Below are positions 58,901-64,000 of a stretch of 64,000 bases of DNA, in pieces. The stretch is from Phyllostachys edulis. Its lineage: Eukaryota; Streptophyta; Magnoliopsida; Poales; Poaceae. The stretch covers positions 5,276,221 to 5,340,220 of the forward strand of contig CM070568.1 in the NCBI GenBank assembly GCA_036346405.1. The letters are read 5' to 3'. The notes beneath the pieces are model-generated. The model worked only from the letters and a program-made list of their open reading frames with translations. It ran no database searches and was not told the origin of the DNA. Both the position numbers and the translations under genes were made by a program. Each line of letters opens with the position of its first letter. Positions within the stretch are counted from its first letter, which is position 1.

Positions 58901-59751
58901 TGGGTACATTGGTACACCCTACGAGGTTAAAACTATTCAATAGCCTCGCCCTAGGTTATGGACATGCTTGGTAAGGTCGTTCAAGAACTAGTCTCAACCA
59001 TTTAATTAAAACTTGATGGGTTGGCATGAATGGATGTTCATGCTATTGTTGTGGTGACTTGGGTTAGTCACTTTCAAAGTTGATCTTGTTGTTGTTACTA
59101 TGTTATTATCTCGTTGTTATTTCAACAATTAAAATGCTTTGCCAAATTGCCTTCAATCTATTATGTTATTGCAAATGAAACTTGCTTTATGCTAAAATGA
59201 GTCCAAAGCCTCATCTACTTAAATAAAGCTTGCATGTAGCTAAATTATAGTTCTGTTATCTCACACGTCGTCTTAAGTAGTATATTTTTGTACTCATTTG
59301 CTTTGCTTAACAACTTTGTTGCAGAGGAGGTAGAGCCCAAAGGGCTTTACTTTTTGTATTTGTCTTGGTGGTTGGGAGAGCGACTAGCTTGGCGGTCCTG
59401 GTCATTGCCTTGTGGGCTAAGGCACCTTGGTTGGCTCTTATTTTGGGCCATCTTTATGGCACTTTTGCTTCATTGTGTATTCTTATAGACTTGTTGTTAT
59501 TTGGCACCAAGGCCCCTCTTTGTAATAACCTATCCTTTTTAATATTAACTTCGGTTTGTTGCTTATGTACTATGTGTTGTATGGAATTGATACATTCTTT
59601 TGTTGTGAGGTATGTATCTTGCGTTCGGGAAGTATACATCTCGAGACCGGTTTATTTGGTTGATAATACTAGGGTCAATTGGATGACTAAGTATTATGAG
59701 CCTAATAAATCGGGTCTCATTAGTGGCAAGTCTAAGGACAAGCTCAAGTGA

Positions 59752-59900
59752 TCAAAAACTTTGTCCTTAGATGCCATGAGAAAGATCCAAGAGTATCTAG
59801 AGTAATCATCAACAATAACAAGAACATACCATTTACCTCTAATCGTTGAACTCTAGCAGGACCAACTGTGTCCATGTGCAACAATTAACAAGGTGCGTCA
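59752..59900 (-). pseudogene. Copia integrase, N-terminal catalytic part
   Basis: The minus strand reads YVLVIVDDYSRYSWIFLMAS and then KDKVFDH before the insertion. VDDYSR carries the first catalytic Asp of the integrase core. Continuity with the block at 48935 is almost complete, but about ten residues expected between KDKVFDH and ELPGALR are not present on either side, so a small deletion accompanied or preceded the insertion. Confidence 0.85.
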
Positions 59901-59939
59901 TGACAAGAGAGAGAGAGGAGGATGAGATGCTGAAACCAT

Positions 59940-60284
59940 CTTACTATGCCGATATGGAGAACACACAAAATTCATTGATATGTCAATTTTAAGATTAGAC
60001 AAACTTCTAACAAGATTCAAATTACTGATACGAGCAAGATGATCAAAACCAATATGACCTAGTCTTTGATGCCAGTGAAACAAATATTTGGAATCAGATG
60101 AAACAAGACACCTAAACTCAGATGAAGAAGAGTATGCAAAATCACCTTTAAACAAACGACCAACTCGAGTAATCTTACAAACTAGATCACCAGATGCATC
60201 TAAAATGCAGCAAGAATGTTTCTTAAAGCTTACCTCAAGATTGTCATCAATCAACTGTGAAACCAAAAGCAGATTGTAGCTCAA
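59940..60284 (-). pseudogene. Copia GAG-pre-integrase domain
   Basis: The minus strand reads YNLLLVSQLIDDNLEVSFKK, then DLVCKITRVGRLFKGDFAY and LFHWHQRLGHIGFDHLARIS. The W-H-x-R-L-G-H block is the zinc-binding start of integrase. The frame is lost shortly after the C-S-P-Y of the second zinc pair. Confidence 0.85.
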
Positions 60285-60289
60285 CTTGC

Positions 60290-60500
60290 TGCAAGAGCCA
60301 CATCTTTTAAAATGAACTTGTCATTGACGCGCACAGTACCTCTTGCAAGAACTCGTCCTTGCGCATTGTCGCCTAAAGTGATCATCTCATCACCGGTGGC
60401 ATGAGTGAGGGAAGAGAACCATCGTGAGTCTCCGGTCATATAGCGAGAGCACCCGGAGTCAATGAACCAAATGTTCTCCTTCCCCTTGCGACGAGCCTAA
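60290..60500 (-). pseudogene. Copia aspartic protease
   Basis: The minus strand reads IWFIDSGCSRYMTGDSRWF, the copia protease active site (DSGCSRHMTGD), then THATGDEMITLGDNAQGRVL and GTVRVNDKFILKDVALA. A stop or frame break just after ALAAS separates it from the GAG-pre-integrase frame. Confidence 0.85.
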
Positions 60501-60750
60501 AAAGCACGAACAATCGTTGGTATCTTAATACTGGGGTTAGCAAATAGGGATTTAGGTAACCAGTACTGAGACACTTGATGAACAGGAGCAATAGCTGACA
60601 AATACAAAGAATTGTTAGATTTGGTGCACTGTTGGTTAGACCACCGTTTAAGTGTTGGTCTGACCACTGTCCTGTCCGACCGTGTGAAGGATTCTGGTCT
60701 AACTGGTCCTGTCACAAAAACTCCCAAACCTACCGAGCGGGACGTCCTTC

Positions 60751-61471
60751 TTAACTGTCTCTCTTTTCTTTCTTTGCTTTCCAAAGCGATATTGAACAAA
60801 TGACCTTTCTACCACAATAAGTGCAATGATACTTAAATTTATGAGAAGTTGTATCTCTTGCCTTTACAACACTCACTTTGGTAGATGAGTTTGTTGTAAT
60901 ACCAATAGATTTTAAAATAATTTGTTTCGATTCAGGTTCTACTGCAAATTTGCCAGGTTCAAGAAGCTCAACAATCTTAGGAGGATTATTCTTGGCATGT
61001 TCAACAAAGTTAAATCCTAGACCGTGATGTTTAACACTAACTTTTGACTTGTCTAGGATCATATTCAAATTTTTCTTGCCAAAAGAAAATCTCTCTAATG
61101 TGTCCTTAAGATACTCATTTTCTTTAACTAGAGTAGGACAAAGTTGAGCATTTAACTGATTCATTCATAATTTTCTTAAAAGCACTAGACTGAGCCTTCC
61201 TTTCCTTTCAACAAAAGTCGACAAGTTATGCGGTCAAAGCTTCAATTTTTATTGTGATTTTAGGACAATTAGAGCAAGAACCTATCTCATGATAAAGCAT
61301 CTGTTGAATTGTGTCTTGAGATGAATTAACTCTAGCTTCTAGCAATCCACAATTAGAGCAAGTTTTAGTTTGGGCATTTAACATACTTGACTCTAAACAA
61401 GTGGGTGCACTGAACTTGAGCTTTTCAATTTCAGAAGTTAAGCTTTCAACAAGACCATTATTTTCTTTCAA
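60751..61471 (-). pseudogene. Copia gag-pol linker
   Basis: Two frames (61471-61226 and 61164-60751) cover a Lys/Glu-rich coiled-coil-like region (NNGLVESLTSEIEKLKFSAP) and a basic linker with HHGLGFNFVEHAKNNPPK and a CTYCGRKVICS knuckle remnant. This region joins gag to protease in SIRE-type elements. Confidence 0.65.
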
Positions 61472-62675
61472 TTTCTTTTTTGTTTTTTTAATTCAACAGC
61501 AAGTTTAATCAAACCATCTTCAAGTTCATCATAGGATGGTCTTACCTCATCGGGATCACTTTTATCTTCGTTGTCGTCGTCGTTTCTTGCCATAAAGTAT
61601 ATCCTCGTGAAGTCATCGTTGTCATTCTTCTTATCTTTAGGATCATTATTGTCGTGGTTGTCGTCATCGCAGCTCTCATATTCTACATCACTCAAACCAA
61701 GTTGCTCAATAGCCGAAAGAACCTTTTCAGCAAATTTTTGACAAAAACTTCCACCCTTAGTGTTGCTATTCTTGGATGACCGACCACGGTAGTTCTTTTC
61801 TTCTCTGATCACCTTCCCTTTGAGCTTGGGACATTCAGCCTTAATGTGACCTGGCTCGCCACATTCATAGCACTTGATCGAGCTTGAGAAACCTCCTCGC
61901 TTTTTCATCCTTATGTTGTTGAGTGCCTTGTATGCCCGTGAGGAGATCAAGACTAAGTCTTCTTTAGGAAGTAGTTGAACTGTTCATCCGAAAAAGAAGA
62001 CAAAGTGGATACAAGAAAAAAAGCTCGAGGAAGCTGCATGGAGTTAGTCACGAGAGCTAAAGGTGAAGATTTATCAATCTTGGATGGCACATCTTCCATC
62101 TCATAGGTTTTCAATCTAGAGTAGAGATCATCCATGGTTAAAGTATCTAGATCGATAGTTTGATTGATCGTTGTGACAACCATCAACCACTCGAGAATAT
62201 AAAGATCTCAAAACTTTAGAAGCGTTATCTTCATCAAGAGGAATCACATCAGCGCCACGTAAACTACTTAGAATCTTCTCAAAGCGAGCAAAAGATCATC
62301 AATAGATTCACCAGATTTCATAGCAAAATCGAATACTCTTTCTCATAAAGATTTGTACGCACTTTCTTGATTTTAGTGGTTCCTTCATGATAATCGCAAA
62401 GAGTTTTCCATACCAAGTGGGCATAATTAATATGAGCTACACGATCAAATTCTTTTGAGAAATCCTTGAAACAACAAGTTCTGAGTTTGAGCATTGAGAT
62501 CAACATCTGTTTTATTTAGATTAGTAATGTGAGGGAACCACATAAGGGCTAGAAACCTTATTCCAAACATCATTACCTTGAGCCTCAATGTAAGCTTGCA
62601 TGCGACACTTCCAAAAAGAAAAATCATACCTTCTAGCATGGGAGGTCGATTACATACCTCTCGACGCCATAGCAA
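61468..62675 (-). pseudogene. Copia gag with CCHC knuckle
   Basis: Gag starts near 62675 (MASRGM) and is broken into several frames. Recognisable blocks are PPMLEG and FWKCRMQAYIEAQGNDVW, then EFDRVAHINYAHLVWKTLCD and YHEGTTKIKKVRTNLYEKEY of the UBN2-type gag domain, then VVTTINQTIDLDTLTMDDLY. The frame at 61950-61468 holds the knuckle CYECGEPGHIKAEC followed by an Asp/Asn-rich acidic region. At least three frame breaks are present. Confidence 0.85.
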
Positions 62676-62676
62676 C

Positions 62677-62690
62677 CTTGCTCGATACCA
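62677..62690 (-). other. Primer binding site of the copia element
   Basis: TGGTATCGAGCAAG on the minus strand, two bases from the LTR end, resembles the initiator-Met tRNA PBS (TGGTATCAGAGC) of copia elements. Confidence 0.8.
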
Positions 62691-62692
62691 CT

Positions 62693-64000
62693 TGTAGGAT
62701 CGTATAGCACAATCGAGAGAGGGGGTGAATGATTGTCTGAATTTCTTGCTCACAAATTCAACCTTTCTCCGTAATTGGCCTTCTCATGACCTCCTCGAGA
62801 ACCTCTTCAAGAAGACCTCTACGCATAGCTTGAACACAAACAACCACGAGACAATGTCGAATAGATCGATCTCTTATTTCTCAATATTGTTTTGTGTCTA
62901 CAAAGTGCTCTACAAGCACCCCTCAAAGCTTTCAACCGAAAGACCTCTTTAGCTCTACCACAAAAGCTATGTAACAAAGCCCCCGTAACAACCACGAGAA
63001 AACACTTCCCCTCTGCCTTCTTTTATAGGCAAAGACCAATCCGTGTCCTCAACGACACGGTCACCACAACTTATCTCATCCGAGTACCAAGGGACCCGAA
63101 ACCCTTCCAAACACGGGTTTTCCAATATCTCTAAACCTTCCAGATATTGAACACCTTCCATATTTCCTCACACGTTGTAAGACTTCAGGACTCCAGCTCC
63201 CAAAGCTTCTCCGTGCATCAGCAACCACCTTTGATCTCCATGTGCTCCAGCGCAAGCCCGACCACCTCGTGATATCCTCGACCTCCTAGACCTCAAATTT
63301 TCCCATCCTAGTCTCGGTCCTCCTTGTCATCGACCATGGTCGTCCTCACACTCAACCTGCACATGCAAAGACCAAAGAACATATCGGCAAGTTCTCCAAC
63401 TTGACTAATATTAGTTCACCCACGCATAACACACTATCAACGGTCGCGACGATTCGGTGAGCCTCGACCACCTCCAAGGCGTCCAAGATGTCTCGATCGG
63501 TTCAGTATGTCTCGACCACCTCCAAGACGTCCATGATGTCTACAACCACTTCCACCAAGTCTCGACCACTCACTGCCTTTGTAGGACTCAAAGTGTGATG
63601 AATTGGGATGAATAGGGTGGTCTCGTGAAGACCTCTAGGTGGTCCTGATAAGACCTCCGGGTGGTCCTGTAAGACCTCGTGAAAGACCTCCTGAGAGGTC
63701 CTAGAAGACCTTGTGAGTGGTGCTGGAAAACCGTCCTAGGAGGTCCTGGAAGACCTCCTCAAAGACCTCTGCAAAGTCCTCTTGGGAGGTCCTAGAGGAC
63801 CTCCTGGGTGGTCCTGAGCGACCTCCACAACGACCTTCTAGGAGGTCGTGGAGGACCTTTGGGTGGTCCTGAACAGACTTGTCTTTTTGCAAAGACCACC
63901 TCACTATAGTACTTGGAAGAACAAAGACAAAGCTCTTGGCCTTTTCGCAAAGACAACCTCCCCTTTCTGACACCGAAATGAGCAGTGTTGGGCTGCAATA
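62693..64000 (-). repeat. Copia 5' LTR (runs off the window)
   Basis: Matches the 3' LTR from its terminus TGTAGGATCGTATAGCAC onward and is cut by the window end at about two-thirds of its expected 2.03 kb. The TATAAAAG box and the GACCTCC/GGAGGTC-rich region are conserved, with scattered small indels relative to the 3' LTR. Confidence 0.9.

Larger units (their letters stand above)
48936..59746. mobile_element. Long LTR-like insertion in copia integrase (outer)
   Basis: Sequence foreign to copia, starting TGTAACATCCC and ending near AAGCTCA. Without the inner element (50252-55934 and its extra TGCGT) it is about 5.1 kb. No gag, pol or second LTR end occurs inside, so it is either a solo LTR of exceptional length or a large non-coding retrotransposon derivative. 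Flanks AGTGG (48931-48935) and AGTGA (59747-59751) are an imperfect 5-bp duplication. Two blocks (49440-50250 and 56890-57340) are dense in GACCTCC. The right end is less certain than the left. Confidence 0.6.
43488..64000 (-). mobile_element. SIRE-type copia retrotransposon with nested insertion
   Basis: Minus-strand Ty1/copia element running off the window. It has a 5' LTR (62693 onward), PBS, gag, protease, integrase, reverse transcriptase, RNase H, PPT and 3' LTR (45522-43488). The order PR-IN-RT-RH defines copia. The integrase is interrupted at 48936-59746 by a foreign insertion. The two LTRs look roughly 90% identical by eye and gag/pol carry several frameshifts, so the element is not young and not autonomous. 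Confidence 0.9.

Overview
This is plant nuclear DNA, most likely from a grass (Poaceae). The evidence is intron-rich genes whose protein fragments match grass orthologues, grass-type Stowaway and Tourist MITEs, Ac/Ds-like hAT elements, SIRE-type copia and Tat-type gypsy LTR retrotransposons, and long (CA)n/(TA)n microsatellites. No bacterial operon, CRISPR array, rRNA or tRNA gene was seen.

Genes. Three host genes can be read exon by exon. (1) The 3' end of a ZIFL-type major-facilitator transporter, + strand, 9-1290, cut by the window start. (2) VPS37, an ESCRT-I subunit, - strand, 16252-21401, intact from the second conserved exon to the stop, with transposons in a large intron and upstream. 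(3) A GRWD1/RRB1-type WD40 ribosome-assembly protein, + strand, 25578-29551. Its 13 exons are well conserved but carry four separate single-base deletions, so it is either a young pseudogene or a victim of long-read assembly errors. VPS37 and the WD40 gene are head to head. Gene fragments also occur: a condensin CAP-H piece (3841-4030), a FAR1-type piece fused to GC-rich sequence (9090-9430) and a possible orphan terminal exon (7671-7792).

Layout. 1-9 kb: ZIFL tail, a Stowaway MITE, the CAP-H fragment, a solo copia LTR with perfect target duplication (4948-7200), and a unit lying between two (TA)n tracts. 9-14 kb: remains of a minus-strand gypsy element that kept gag and part of protease but lost the rest of pol. 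14-16 kb: a long foldback element and a 73-bp tandem duplication. 16-25 kb: VPS37 with hAT and MULE-like insertions, one hAT sitting in a MULE-like terminal repeat. 25-30 kb: the WD40 gene. 30-33 kb: a Tourist MITE, a Stowaway MITE split by a 5'-truncated LINE, and other small repeats. 33-38 kb: a degenerate LINE in which ORF1 runs almost directly into reverse transcriptase. 38.4-42.7 kb: a truncated minus-strand Tat-type gypsy element. 43.5 kb to the window end: one minus-strand SIRE-type copia element whose integrase is split by 10.8 kb of two nested, very long LTR-like sequences.

How it fits together. The right-hand 30 kb is retrotransposon sequence with a readable insertion order: copia first, then a ~5.1 kb LTR-like element in its integrase, then a 5.68 kb LTR-like element inside that. 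The most unusual signal is that the copia LTR and the unrelated LTR-like element inserted in it are both saturated with the heptamer GACCTCC or its complement. I found no convincing new multi-gene system.
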